The position numbers were made by a program, and so were the translations under genes. Positions 53,169-63,490 of a stretch of 64,000 nt of DNA are shown here, one piece after another. Source of the stretch: Nonlabens spongiae. GTDB lineage: Bacteria; Bacteroidota; Bacteroidia; Flavobacteriales; Flavobacteriaceae. Where the stretch lies: positions 1,550,001 to 1,614,000 of the forward strand of contig NZ_CP019344.1 of NCBI RefSeq assembly GCF_002117125.1, in the 5' to 3' direction. The notes under the pieces are model-generated. The model did not search any database and was not told the origin of the DNA. It saw only the letters and a list, made by a program, of their open reading frames with translations. How positions within the stretch are numbered: position 1 is the first letter of the stretch; each line of letters begins with the position of its first letter.

Positions 53169-54068
53169 TCAAACTTTGATTTTACGCCAGTTTGAAGACT
53201 GGTTAGGCGACAGGTTTTGCAACGTCTCCACCAGTTCTTTGATGTCCACAGGAGGTCCACCAGAGAAGATACTCGCAATCTCATCAGCTTTTGCGTCAAA
53301 GAATACGCGTTGTACTAAACTATTGGGTCGGCGGGCTTGTAGTGTTTTAAGTTTGAGAATGTGGTTTTTGATGACAGTTTTGGCCAGTTTTTGATCACCC
53401 GAAAAAGTGTCCATACCCTTTCTGTGATATAAATACATCACCTCTCTGTATTCTTTGTAAGTATCAGATAAAATGTCGTCATTCAATCTAAAACGAGAAA
53501 TCAAACCATCACTGGGTCTCCAGCCGCTTGCTCCTGATCCACCCTGAGCAAGATTCACTATGTTTTGTGCTTCTGCATGAAATTTTTGCCCTCCTTTAAG
53601 CGCGTATGAATCTGCATCTAGAGCGATGATCGTGTAAGCGTAAAAGGACAACAATGAAATTAAATTACTGTCAAAACGGTTGTCATTATAAAACAATGGA
53701 GCATTTTGCACGTACTGGAAGTCAATGTCATTATCCTTATAGTTAAATAGAGGAGTTACATAGGCCGAATTGAAAACCGGTCGCGACGCGCTGATTTGAA
53801 AATTACCCTTAAAACGATCGCCTTCAAATTCAGTGACTACAAAAACTAGAGAGCAGTCGATGCGCTCTTCTTCTCTAAATTCTTGATCCGTCCACTTAGT
53901 CGTGTTGAGAAACTCTTGCATTGAAGTTTCTAGCGTAGCAAAAACAGTCTGATCACGTTGAGCAAGATTGAGTGTGTTTACCTGCACCGTCGCATTGAGC
54001 TCTTGGGCATTTACCTGACAGCAGAACAAAACAACTAACAAACTACATAATATCCTTAAGTATCTCAT
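53169..54068 (-). CDS. DUF4835 family secreted protein (PorD-like)
   Basis: 299 residues with signal peptide (MRYLRILCSLLVVLFCCQVNAQ). The block QELNATVQVNT and the tail AKADEIASIFSGGPPVDIKELVETLQNLSP match DUF4835. I recall this family being called PorD in type IX secretion annotations, and the presence of a T9SS cargo in this window is compatible with that. It overlaps coaBC by 26 bp. Confidence 0.82.
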   Translation of the reverse strand: MRYLRILCSLLVVLFCCQVNAQELNATVQVNTLNLAQRDQTVFATLETSMQEFLNTTKWTDQEFREEERIDCSLVFVVTEFEGDRFKGNFQISASRPVFNSAYVTPLFNYKDNDIDFQYVQNAPLFYNDNRFDSNLISLLSFYAYTIIALDADSYALKGGQKFHAEAQNIVNLAQGGSGASGWRPSDGLISRFRLNDDILSDTYKEYREVMYLYHRKGMDTFSGDQKLAKTVIKNHILKLKTLQARRPNSLVQRVFFDAKADEIASIFSGGPPVDIKELVETLQNLSPNQSSNWRKIKV

Positions 54069-55251
54069 CTACAATATCTTTTGCCACCTCAACTTTGGAT
54101 TTTGCCGGGAACTCCCTTGAGGATTTATCCCTGCGTATCAAGGTAATTTTATTGGTGTCTTTATTAAACCCAGCCTCTTCATCTCTCATGGAGTTCAATA
54201 CGAGCAGGTCTGTGTTTTTCTTTTCCGCTTTCGCGAAAGCGTGCTCCATTTCATTATTAGTCTCCAACGCAAACCCTACCAAGTAAGGAGGTTTCTGCAT
54301 GGCTCCTACGCCGGCTAAAATATCGGGATTTTTCACCAATTCTATGGATAACGTATCCGTGGCCTTTTTTATTTTATGATCGCTCACCGTTGCTGGCCTA
54401 TAATCTGCCACCGCAGCTGAAAAAACCGCAATATCCACCGAAGTGATGTATTCATCTACGGCATTCTTCATATCCATGGCACTGACTACATCGATGCGCT
54501 CAATCAAATCATGCGGTTGATTCAACGCACTAGGTCCCATGATCAAAAAAACCTCAGCGCCTCGATCTGCAAGATCCAGGGCAATCGCCATGCCCATCTT
54601 ACCACTGCTGTGATTACCAATAAAACGTACTGGATCAATCGCTTCATGAGTTGGCCCAGCAGTGACTAAGCATTTTTTACCACGCAATGGCATTTTTGCA
54701 GCAAGATCTTCCTCGATAAATTTTAAGATGTTCTCTGGTTCTGCCATGCGCCCCTGACCAGAAAGACCGCTTGCAAGCTCACCATCCTCAGCAGGAATCA
54801 TTGTATTCCCGTAAGAAGCTAGCTTTTCAAAATTGGCTTGAGTAGATGGATGCTTGAACATGTCCAGATCCATGGCCGGAGCAAAATAGACGGGACATTT
54901 TGCACTGCAATACACTCCCAAAAGCAGATTGTCAATAGTGCCAGACACCATCTTGCTCAAGGTATTTGCAGTAGCAGGCGCGATGATCATCAAATCTGCC
55001 CAAAGTCCTAGCTCTACATGATTGTTCCAGGTATCGTTCTCATCATCAGGATCTGTAAAGTGAGAAAGAACAGGATTTTTAGAAAGGGTGGATAAGGTCA
55101 AGGGTGTCACAAACTCCCTCGCAGCAGGAGTCATTATGACCTTAACAGATGCGCCTGCTTTGATAAGCAGGCGCACAAGAAAAGTTGTTTTGTATGCAGC
55201 AATACCCCCAGTAACTCCCAGTAAGATATTCTTGCCGCCCAGTACACTCAT
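54043..55251 (-). CDS. coaBC: Bifunctional phosphopantothenoylcysteine decarboxylase / phosphopantothenate-cysteine ligase
   Basis: 402 residues carrying two consecutive coenzyme A steps. The CoaC flavoprotein half opens NILLGVTGGIAAYKT, with NHVELGLWADLMIIAPATANTLSKM and the FAPAMDLDM catalytic region. The CoaB half begins near 190 (KKCLVTAGPTHEAIDPVRFIGNHSSGKMG), with AAVADYRP and KKNPDIL-like blocks. An iterated palindrome encodes HAFAKAEK in CoaB. Between rpoZ and the DUF4835 gene. Confidence 0.96.
   Translation of the reverse strand: MSVLGGKNILLGVTGGIAAYKTTFLVRLLIKAGASVKVIMTPAAREFVTPLTLSTLSKNPVLSHFTDPDDENDTWNNHVELGLWADLMIIAPATANTLSKMVSGTIDNLLLGVYCSAKCPVYFAPAMDLDMFKHPSTQANFEKLASYGNTMIPAEDGELASGLSGQGRMAEPENILKFIEEDLAAKMPLRGKKCLVTAGPTHEAIDPVRFIGNHSSGKMGMAIALDLADRGAEVFLIMGPSALNQPHDLIERIDVVSAMDMKNAVDEYITSVDIAVFSAAVADYRPATVSDHKIKKATDTLSIELVKNPDILAGVGAMQKPPYLVGFALETNNEMEHAFAKAEKKNTDLLVLNSMRDEEAGFNKDTNKITLIRRDKSSREFPAKSKVEVAKDIVDEILKDIM
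54226..54241. repeat. Iterated palindrome copy 16 (in coaBC, complete)
   Basis: Perfect copy read as AFAKA, in the CoaB half after LETNNEME. Confidence 0.95.
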
Positions 55252-55257
55252 TGTAAA

Positions 55258-55581
55258 TTATACTGCCGTACCGGTATCTCTGTGGTAGATTTTGCTCTCT
55301 TTCCACTCCTCTACTGCAATGGCGTGAGGCTTAGGTAATCTTTCATAAAACTTAGAAACCTCGATCTGCTCCTTGTTTTCAAAGACCTCTTCTAGAGATT
55401 CATTATAAGTTGCAAATTCTTCAAGCTTCTCAGTAAGTTCTTCTTTGATCTCTGTATTGATTTGCTCAGAACGCTTTGCAATGATTGAGATCGCCTCATA
55501 AATATTACCGGTAGGTTCTGTAATCGCATCACGATCATAAGTTACCGTTGTATTGGGTGCTTTAAGATTTTTAGTGTCCAT
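55258..55581 (-). CDS. rpoZ: RNA polymerase omega subunit, Bacteroidota form
   Basis: 107 residues. The core GNIYEAISIIAKRSEQINTEIKEEL matches omega (helix that clamps the beta' subunit). The N-terminal DTKNLKAPNTTVTYDRDAI and the long C-terminal extension are specific to this phylum. Located 6 bp upstream of coaBC, an arrangement also known from other bacteria where rpoZ neighbours dfp. Confidence 0.9.
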   Translation of the reverse strand: MDTKNLKAPNTTVTYDRDAITEPTGNIYEAISIIAKRSEQINTEIKEELTEKLEEFATYNESLEEVFENKEQIEVSKFYERLPKPHAIAVEEWKESKIYHRDTGTAV

Positions 55582-55586
55582 AGCTT

Positions 55587-56393
55587 TTATAATTCTGTTT
55601 CAGGCTTGTAGGCCTCGATTTTTTCTAAAATTTCATTGGCGTCTTCCATGTATTCACTGTTAGGAAAACGACGTGCAAAGGTATTATAATAATTTTTGGC
55701 AAGTTCCAGTCTTTCAGGAACAAGTGTTGCGACACTGTTTATCCCGTATTCAAACTGAGAATCTAAAATATAAAAGTGAGCATCATCTTGATAAGTTGAA
55801 CCTGGGTGATCAAGAATAAAATTCTCAAAACTTTCTATAGCTGCAATATAGCGTTCACGGTGATGGTAGTTGCGAGCTATTTCAAATGCCTTCTTATCAA
55901 GCTTCGTTCTCAGCTCATCTACAAGTACATTTGCTTCTTTTACATATTCCCCATCAGGATATACGTTTATGTAATCTTGCAATTTGGCTAGAGCAATTTT
56001 AGTATCTCTTTGATCCTTAGAATACACTTCTGACATCTGGTAATGGCTTTTAGCCGCCATAAACAAAGCCATGTCTCGTTTGGGGTGTCTCGGGTGCGAT
56101 GTAGTAAAACGCTCGTATTGATTGGCACTCAGTATATAGGTACGGTCTTTATAAAGTGCTTCAGCATATTTCAGTGCCATATCTGGGGCACTATCCGTAC
56201 CTCGATACTTGTTCTTTACCTGATCAAAGAGCGCAATCGCTTTTCCGTACTTCTCTTTTTTCATGAGCGTATCGATCATTCTCACCTTAAGCATGGTATC
56301 TTCAGACTTGAGGGCCTTTTGATATGGACTACAGGCAAAAGTCAACGCTGCAATGATTGAAAATAGAAGGTATTTATTGGTCAATCTTTTCAT
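55587..56393 (-). CDS. bamD: Outer membrane protein assembly factor BamD
   Basis: 268 residues from the ATG at 56393 (MKRLTNKYLLFSIIAALTFAC, lipoprotein signal); an in-frame upstream ATG at 56426 adds 11 residues and would run through the promoter. Five TPR-like repeats follow (YGKAIALFDQVKNKYRGTDSAPDMALKYAEALYKDRTYILSANQYERF...). BamD works with BamA to fold barrel proteins such as those encoded elsewhere in this window. Confidence 0.93.
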   Translation of the reverse strand: MKRLTNKYLLFSIIAALTFACSPYQKALKSEDTMLKVRMIDTLMKKEKYGKAIALFDQVKNKYRGTDSAPDMALKYAEALYKDRTYILSANQYERFTTSHPRHPKRDMALFMAAKSHYQMSEVYSKDQRDTKIALAKLQDYINVYPDGEYVKEANVLVDELRTKLDKKAFEIARNYHHRERYIAAIESFENFILDHPGSTYQDDAHFYILDSQFEYGINSVATLVPERLELAKNYYNTFARRFPNSEYMEDANEILEKIEAYKPETEL

Positions 56394-56399
56394 GGGCGG

Positions 56400-56407
56400 C
56401 AAAAGTA
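56400..56407 (-). promoter_or_regulatory. bamD -7 box, near-leaderless
   Basis: TACTTTTG on the minus strand, 6 bp before the bamD ATG; the -33-like TTG is only 16 bp upstream. Confidence 0.5.
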
Positions 56408-56448
56408 CTATTTTCTTGATAATCAATAATAGAAATAATAACGCTTAT

Positions 56449-57336
56449 CTAGGACTTTAAGTACGTGCGGTTCAAGAAAGATTTAATACGATCACTCAAA
56501 TCCTCATCCACGGGAACTAATGGCAACCTCAAATGTTGCTGACAAATGTCCATGTGCTCATACATGTTCTTGATCCCAGCCGGGTTCCCCTGTTCAAAAA
56601 TTAGATCTATGCTGTCAGCGACTTTATAGTGCAAATTATAGGATGCTTTTACTTCACCAGCTAAAGCCAGTCTTATCATTTCAGAGAAATCCTTTGCAAG
56701 TGTTTGTCCTATTACAGAGATCACACCAGCACCGCCTGCAAGGGTCATGGCATTGGCAATCATGTCATCTCCTGAAATCACAAGAAAATCATCAGGTGTG
56801 CGCTGAATCATCTTCATCGCCGCTGGCAAGTCGCCCGCAGCTTCTTTAATCCCAACAATATTGTCAAAATCGTTTGCCAATCTTACCACCGTGTCCACGC
56901 TCATATTTGAAGCCGTGCGTCCTGGCACATTGTACAACACGATAGGCTTTTCCGTACTGGTCACGATAGCTTTAAAATGCTGGTAGATTCCTTCTTGAGT
57001 AGGTTTGCTATAAGCCGGTGAAACCGATAAGATTGCGGTGAATGGATCTAAACCTGTAGAGGCGATTTCTTCTAGTATCACTCGAGTATTATTGCCGCCT
57101 ATCCCAATCACGAGCGGGAGTTTACCTACATTAGTTTCAACTATAGTGCTAATCACTTCTTTTTTCTCCGCTGCAGAAAGTGTAGCGCTCTCTGCCGTAG
57201 TTCCTAAAACGACCAGATAATCCGTACCGTTATCCAGCTGGTGCTGCACCACTCTTTTCAGAGCTTCATGATCCACATTACCCTGGGCATCAAAAGGCGT
57301 AATCAATGCAACGCCCATTCCTTTTAATTCGTTCAT
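56449..57336 (-). CDS. dapA: 4-hydroxy-tetrahydrodipicolinate synthase
   Basis: First committed step of lysine and diaminopimelate synthesis, condensing pyruvate with aspartate semialdehyde. 295 residues. GTTAES (45-50), Tyr135 in YNVPGRT and the Schiff-base Lys164 in VGIKEAAG are in place, as is ISGDD. The start overlaps the DUF6913 gene stop by 4 bp. Confidence 0.96.
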   Translation of the reverse strand: MNELKGMGVALITPFDAQGNVDHEALKRVVQHQLDNGTDYLVVLGTTAESATLSAAEKKEVISTIVETNVGKLPLVIGIGGNNTRVILEEIASTGLDPFTAILSVSPAYSKPTQEGIYQHFKAIVTSTEKPIVLYNVPGRTASNMSVDTVVRLANDFDNIVGIKEAAGDLPAAMKMIQRTPDDFLVISGDDMIANAMTLAGGAGVISVIGQTLAKDFSEMIRLALAGEVKASYNLHYKVADSIDLIFEQGNPAGIKNMYEHMDICQQHLRLPLVPVDEDLSDRIKSFLNRTYLKS

Positions 57337-57833
57337 TTTATAACCTTCAGTAATTTTTTTAATTCTTTCGTAAAATGTACGATTTGATCCATTCCAGCAT
57401 TGATATAAATATCGTCACATTCTTTTTGTGAGTGGGCAAAACCTACTTTAAAACGTGCTGACAATGCATTTGAGAGCAACTTTAAAACCAATGATTCCTT
57501 ATCAAAATAATTGATCAGAATCTCGTGATTCTTTTTTAGTAAAGATGCAATCGGTTCATCAGCAATTTTTCCAAAGGTCTTGATCAGTTTTTTATCCACT
57601 TGATAAAAACCATCTAGATTTTCAAAAGCCATATCGTAAAAAACGATCACCTCCACATCGTCTCGTCCCAGTTCTTTGGAAACTTGTTTCTTGATCGCTC
57701 TTGGATCCACCTCATCAGCTCGGCATAAAATCAGAATTCCTGCTGGATTTTTAGATGTACCACGCTGCCGATTATTTATCGATTTCTTAATCTCGCGGCG
57801 CACCCATTGCTTCTGAATTGGTTTAAAAATCAT
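57333..57833 (-). CDS. DUF6913-like protein
   Basis: 166 residues, basic N-terminus (MIFKPIQKQWVRREIKKSINNRQRG). The middle (ILILCRADEVDPRAIKKQ..., FAHSQKECDDIYINAGMDQIVHF) matches the Flavobacteriia family I know as DUF6913. Function unknown. First gene of the minus-strand run dapA-bamD-rpoZ-coaBC, and divergent from the nucleotidase genes. Confidence 0.75.
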   Translation of the reverse strand: MIFKPIQKQWVRREIKKSINNRQRGTSKNPAGILILCRADEVDPRAIKKQVSKELGRDDVEVIVFYDMAFENLDGFYQVDKKLIKTFGKIADEPIASLLKKNHEILINYFDKESLVLKLLSNALSARFKVGFAHSQKECDDIYINAGMDQIVHFTKELKKLLKVIK

Positions 57834-57886
57834 GTACTTTTACCTCTTCACAAAAATAGATCAATCCCGCATTTACCTCTCCTAGT

Positions 57887-58696
57887 ATGAGCAAATATTC
57901 TGAACGTAGGTTTTTGAGAGTTTCCGCTTTCGCGAAAGCGTCATCACTTCTCGCTATTCTACTCTTTTTACATTCCTGTAAAACTGAAAAAACGACTGAG
58001 AACTACAGCCTCACCAAAGCCACGGCTAGCCAGACCACGATTGACGAAAGCCTGGGAAGTGTGGACAGCATCGAGCAGTTTATCGCGCCGTACAAAAAAA
58101 ACCTTTCCGCTCAAATGGACAGCGTGCTGAGCTACAACCCAAAACTCATGCACAAAAACGACTACGAGCTCAACACGCCCATAGGAAACTTTTTTGCCGA
58201 AACCGTGAGAGTTCAAGCCGACCCGGTTTTCAAATCGAGAACGGGAAAGAGTTTTGACATGGCGCTGCTTAACCACGGCGGGATCAGAGCTGCTTTGCCA
58301 CAAGGCCAGATCACCATGCGCAACGCCTATGAAATCATGCCTTTTGAAAATCAAATCGTGGTTGCAGAACTCGATGGGTCGCAAATGAACCGACTGGTAA
58401 ATTATCTGGTAGAACGAGAGCGCGCACACCCGTTTGAAGGACTCAAAATTGCTTTGGATAAAAACGGTAAACTCAAATCTGCCCTAATCAAAGGCGAGCC
58501 GATAAACAGCCAGCATACTTATTACGTCGCAACAACTGATTACCTGTTCAATGGTGGCGACAACATGAGCTTTTTTGAAGGTGCTAAAATGACGGATCTG
58601 GATTACAAACTGCGTAACGCGATCATAGATTACTTGCGCAAAACAGACACCTTGAATTTTGAACACGACGATCGTTTTACCAAATCAACCCTTTAA
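57887..58696 (+). CDS. 5'-nucleotidase C-terminal domain lipoprotein
   Basis: 269 residues. Lipoprotein signal SLLAILLFLHSC (Cys31), preceded by an n-region enlarged by the palindrome-encoded SAFAKAS. The rest is only the substrate-binding domain of a UshA-type nucleotidase (TPIGNFFAETVRV, NHGGIRAALPQGQITMRNAYEIMPFENQIV, YVATTDYLFNGGDNMSFF). The metallophosphatase domain is encoded by the next gene, 9 bp downstream, so the two products probably assemble outside the cytoplasm. Confidence 0.9.
   Translation: MSKYSERRFLRVSAFAKASSLLAILLFLHSCKTEKTTENYSLTKATASQTTIDESLGSVDSIEQFIAPYKKNLSAQMDSVLSYNPKLMHKNDYELNTPIGNFFAETVRVQADPVFKSRTGKSFDMALLNHGGIRAALPQGQITMRNAYEIMPFENQIVVAELDGSQMNRLVNYLVERERAHPFEGLKIALDKNGKLKSALIKGEPINSQHTYYVATTDYLFNGGDNMSFFEGAKMTDLDYKLRNAIIDYLRKTDTLNFEHDDRFTKSTL
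57925..57940. repeat. Iterated palindrome copy 17 (in the nucleotidase lipoprotein signal, complete)
   Basis: Perfect copy read as AFAKA (residues 14-18), before the hydrophobic core of the signal. Confidence 0.95.
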
Positions 58697-58705
58697 TTTA
58701 CTGCC

Positions 58706-59635
58706 ATGAAAAGAAGTACGTTTATCAAAAGAAGTAGCGTAGGCGCTCTAACGGGAGCGGTGATGTTTTCTAATCACTCACTTGCAGGCAGTTTGCTGAA
58801 TACGGCTCCTACGATAGCCGATGGATCTAAAAAAATAACCATTCTGCATACCAATGATACGCACTCACACATCGAGCCCATTTCTGGCGGTCGCAACGAT
58901 GGTCGTGGCGGTGTTGCAAGACGTGCAGCGCTCATCAAAAAGGTGCGCCAGGAAAATCCGAATACGCTTTTGTTGGATTGTGGCGACATTTTTCAGGGCA
59001 CGCCTTATTTTAATTTTTACGGTGGCGAGCTGGAAATCAAACTCATGAGCATGATGGGTTATGACGTGGCAACGATAGGGAATCATGATTTTGATAACGG
59101 TATTGAAGGTTTGTACAAGCAACTTCCACACGCCAACTTTGACTTTGTGATTTCCAACTACGATTTCTCAAACACCATCATGGCCGGGAAAACCCTCAAG
59201 AACCGTGTTTTTGAAAAGGACGGAATCAAAATTGGGATTTTTGGTTTAGGAATCGAGCTGGAAGGACTGGTCAATAAAAAAATGTACAAAGAAACCCAAT
59301 ACCTCGACCCTGTTGAAGTGGCAAAAGACCAAGTCAACATTTTGCGCAATGAGAAAAATTGCGATTTAGTGATTTGTGTATCCCATTTGGGTTACAAGTA
59401 CAGCGGTAGTAAAGTTTCAGATGTTTCCCTTGCTGGCGCTACCAGCGGTATCGACCTCATCGTAGGCGGTCACACCCACACATTTCTCGACGCACCCGTT
59501 TTAGTAGATAACGCTCAAGGCGAAAAAGTAATGATCAACCAGGTAGGCTGCTACGGCATCAATTTGGGACGCATCGACTTTACTTTTGCTCCCAGCGGTG
59601 AGGTTGAGGGAAGTAATGTGGTTTATGAGATTTGA
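58706..59635 (+). CDS. 5'-nucleotidase metallophosphatase domain protein
   Basis: 309 residues. The N-terminus (KRSTFIKRSSVGALTGAVMF) looks like a secretion signal, perhaps Tat-type though the twin arginine is not classical. The calcineurin-like phosphatase motifs are complete: HTNDTHSHIEP, DCGDIFQGTPYFNF, GNHDFDNG, SHLGYKYS and GGHTHTFL. It ends where the C-terminal nucleotidase domain would begin. Partner of the preceding gene, in the order opposite to that of a one-piece enzyme. Confidence 0.92.
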   Translation: MKRSTFIKRSSVGALTGAVMFSNHSLAGSLLNTAPTIADGSKKITILHTNDTHSHIEPISGGRNDGRGGVARRAALIKKVRQENPNTLLLDCGDIFQGTPYFNFYGGELEIKLMSMMGYDVATIGNHDFDNGIEGLYKQLPHANFDFVISNYDFSNTIMAGKTLKNRVFEKDGIKIGIFGLGIELEGLVNKKMYKETQYLDPVEVAKDQVNILRNEKNCDLVICVSHLGYKYSGSKVSDVSLAGATSGIDLIVGGHTHTFLDAPVLVDNAQGEKVMINQVGCYGINLGRIDFTFAPSGEVEGSNVVYEI

Positions 59636-59648
59636 TCGCGACGTTTAT

Positions 59649-60512
59649 TCAGCTTTCGGATTCAACTGCTTTTAGAATCCTTCCATCTGACAATTTCCAT
59701 TCAGTCAAACCGTTAGCACTTCTTCCCATCACTACGGCAGCCGCCGCAGAAGGGCTTGAGAATAAATAATCTTGGCTAAAAATGAAACGTTGGTTTCGAT
59801 TAATGACGAAGCCATCTTCGATCAATTGCATTCTTAGATTATGCATTGCTTTCGGAAAAGAATTCGTTGTTGAAACTGCAATTTGTGAATCTTTCAAAAC
59901 TAAAAACCCTTCATTAGTCATTTGACCCATAGCATCTGCTCCACGCGGTGCTTGAATATGAAAGGTATTATTTTTTAACTCTTCGGAAGTTTGAGCTTTT
60001 CTCAAATCGTCAAAAATCTTATAACCCAAACTATTTACGAGTAATTTGACATTATCTATGAACTCTTCCATTTCAGCGCTGTCAGATTCCGAAATTATAG
60101 ATCGCGTAGGTAAATTACCATTGAGAATTTCGTATCGATCAACATTTGTAGCTATTTCATGTAATCGACTTTCCAGGTATTTGATGTGTGCTTTATTTAG
60201 ATTTTCATCTTTGCTAACCACAACCAAGGCTTCGTTCCAAAAGTCTTTAGAAGACAAATGTTGATTCAATCTATTAAACAGTCCCTCGGCTTCTCCAATA
60301 TATGCAGCAGATCTAGTTTGTGATTTGTCAGATTTACCAAATAAAATATAAATTCCAGTTCCATCTAACTCTCTTCTATCGCGGGACTCTTTAACTCTGT
60401 TCCTAGGAATTTTAATCGCTTTGCCAGTCCAATTCGAGAGTTCGCAGGTCATACGACCATTAGGCTCTCCATCTACCAGAAATATCTTTATCGTTTTACC
60501 AAATTTTCTCAT
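59649..60512 (-). CDS. GIY-YIG nuclease family protein with DUF4357
   Basis: 287 residues. The GIY-YIG-like core is GTGIYILFGK...AAYIGEAEGLFNRLNQH (about 52-87), then YLESRLHEIA with the conserved Glu. The C-terminus is a DUF4357 domain (FSSPSAAAAVVMGRSANGLTEWKLSDG). Related proteins accompany restriction or mobile elements, but here no such genes are adjacent. It ends 14 bp from the convergent nucleotidase gene. Confidence 0.85.
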   Translation of the reverse strand: MRKFGKTIKIFLVDGEPNGRMTCELSNWTGKAIKIPRNRVKESRDRRELDGTGIYILFGKSDKSQTRSAAYIGEAEGLFNRLNQHLSSKDFWNEALVVVSKDENLNKAHIKYLESRLHEIATNVDRYEILNGNLPTRSIISESDSAEMEEFIDNVKLLVNSLGYKIFDDLRKAQTSEELKNNTFHIQAPRGADAMGQMTNEGFLVLKDSQIAVSTTNSFPKAMHNLRMQLIEDGFVINRNQRFIFSQDYLFSSPSAAAAVVMGRSANGLTEWKLSDGRILKAVESES

Positions 60513-60524
60513 CCGACTATAAAA

Positions 60525-60599
60525 TTAAACCATCCCCACAAACTTCTTTTCACTAATTATAGTAATATTCAGTTTCTCTGTCTTTTCCAATTTTGAAAG
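60525..60599 (-). pseudogene. Duplicated 3' end of ligA (last ~24 codons)
   Basis: Reads in frame LSKLEKTEKLNITIISEKKF-VGMV-stop, against [27 protein letters not shown] at the end of ligA (61354-61427). The match, including the stop position and the CCATCCCC just inside it, shows this is a diverged copy of the ligA tail about 830 bp away. No promoter or start. Confidence 0.85.
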
Positions 60600-60619
60600 G
60601 TCTATATTTTCCCTATCTG

Positions 60620-60642
60620 ACGCGGAGTTGAACTCCGTGACC
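60620..60642 (+). repeat. REP 5 (solitary, slightly diverged)
   Basis: Hairpin CGGAGT-TGA-ACTCCG followed by TGACCGCAG. Lacks the CCCCTCGCTGG lead-in of the others. Confidence 0.85.
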
Positions 60643-60693
60643 GCAGCACTAAACTAAACTTATCACCATTCTTCTAAAATACATGAACGTTAA

Positions 60694-61350
60694 GTACAAC
60701 TCGGCGCTAGTACATAGGTTACTTAAGAATTAGGTAAAAACCAAGCAACCATAAAACCCTCTGGTCGCTTAGCAGACTTTGTCCGCTTCGTCGCCGACCT
60801 GTCTCCCTTCAACGATGGGAGAAGCTTTTTTCACTTTCGAGATCAGGTATTTTCTTACGGTAAATGAAATGAGAGTATCAGCGCTCAAGTAAAAGCCTTT
60901 CCCTTCAGACGAAGGGAAAAATGCTTGGCGACTTGTTGCTAAGCGAAAAGGGTTTGAACGCTCGGGATGCTGGAAATTATACCATCCCCCTCGCTGGCGC
61001 GGAGTTGCACTCCGTGACCGCAGTATTAAATTAACCCTCTCACCCATTTTCCACTCAAACGTAAACCCAAAGTACAACTCAGCGCTAGTAGATAGGTTGC
61101 TTAAGAATCAGGTAAAAACCAAGCAACCGTAAAACCCTCTGGTCGCTCAGCAGACTTTGTCCGCTTCGTCGTCGACCGGTCTCCCTTCAACGAAGGGAGA
61201 AGCTTTTTCACTCTTTAGATGAAGTGTTTTCTTACGATTTATAAAATGAGAGTATCAGCGCTCAAGTAAAAGCCTTTCCCTTCAGACGAAGGGAAAAATG
61301 CTTGGGAACTTGTTGCTAGGCGAAAAGGGTTTGAACGCTCGGGATCCAGA
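60694..61350. repeat. Two direct repeats of about 280 bp (period 378 bp) with internal hairpins
   Basis: Copy 1 starts at 60694 and copy 2 at 61072; both begin GTACAACTC and end near CTCGGGAT. REP 5 and REP 6 precede them at the same spacing, so the duplicated unit includes a REP. Hairpins TCTCCCTTC/GAAGGGAGA (61180-61200; copy 1 has one mismatch, 60802-60822) and TTTCCCTTC/GAAGGGAAA (60898-60919, 61275-61296) are kept in both copies. No gene seen here. Confidence 0.85.
60987..61019 (+). repeat. REP 6 (solitary, full length)
   Basis: 33 bp identical to REP 1 of RAYT unit 1, 43 kb away. Confidence 0.9.
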
Positions 61351-61353
61351 AAA

Positions 61354-63417
<2,064 letters not shown>

Positions 63418-63430
63418 TCATACCAGAGTG

Positions 63431-63453
63431 CGGTCGCTGAGCGGAGTCGAAGC
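63431..63453. repeat. Short dispersed intergenic repeat
   Basis: A CGCTGAGCGGAGTCGAAGC-type string, a form seen between genes in many marine Bacteroidota, in the 85-bp gap between ligA and prmC. Confidence 0.45.
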
Positions 63454-63490
63454 GAAAGCATATCGGTTAATTTAAAAAATCTGACAAGAT

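Noticed and set aside
60769..61077. A 102-residue minus-strand ORF across the intergenic repeats
   Set aside because: Its SRSATPRQRGG segment is simply a translated REP, the same string that appears in chance ORFs at every REP.
60694..61350. The 378-bp-period repeats as a CRISPR array
   Set aside because: There are only two units, about 280 bp long, with no short repeat-spacer pattern and no cas genes.
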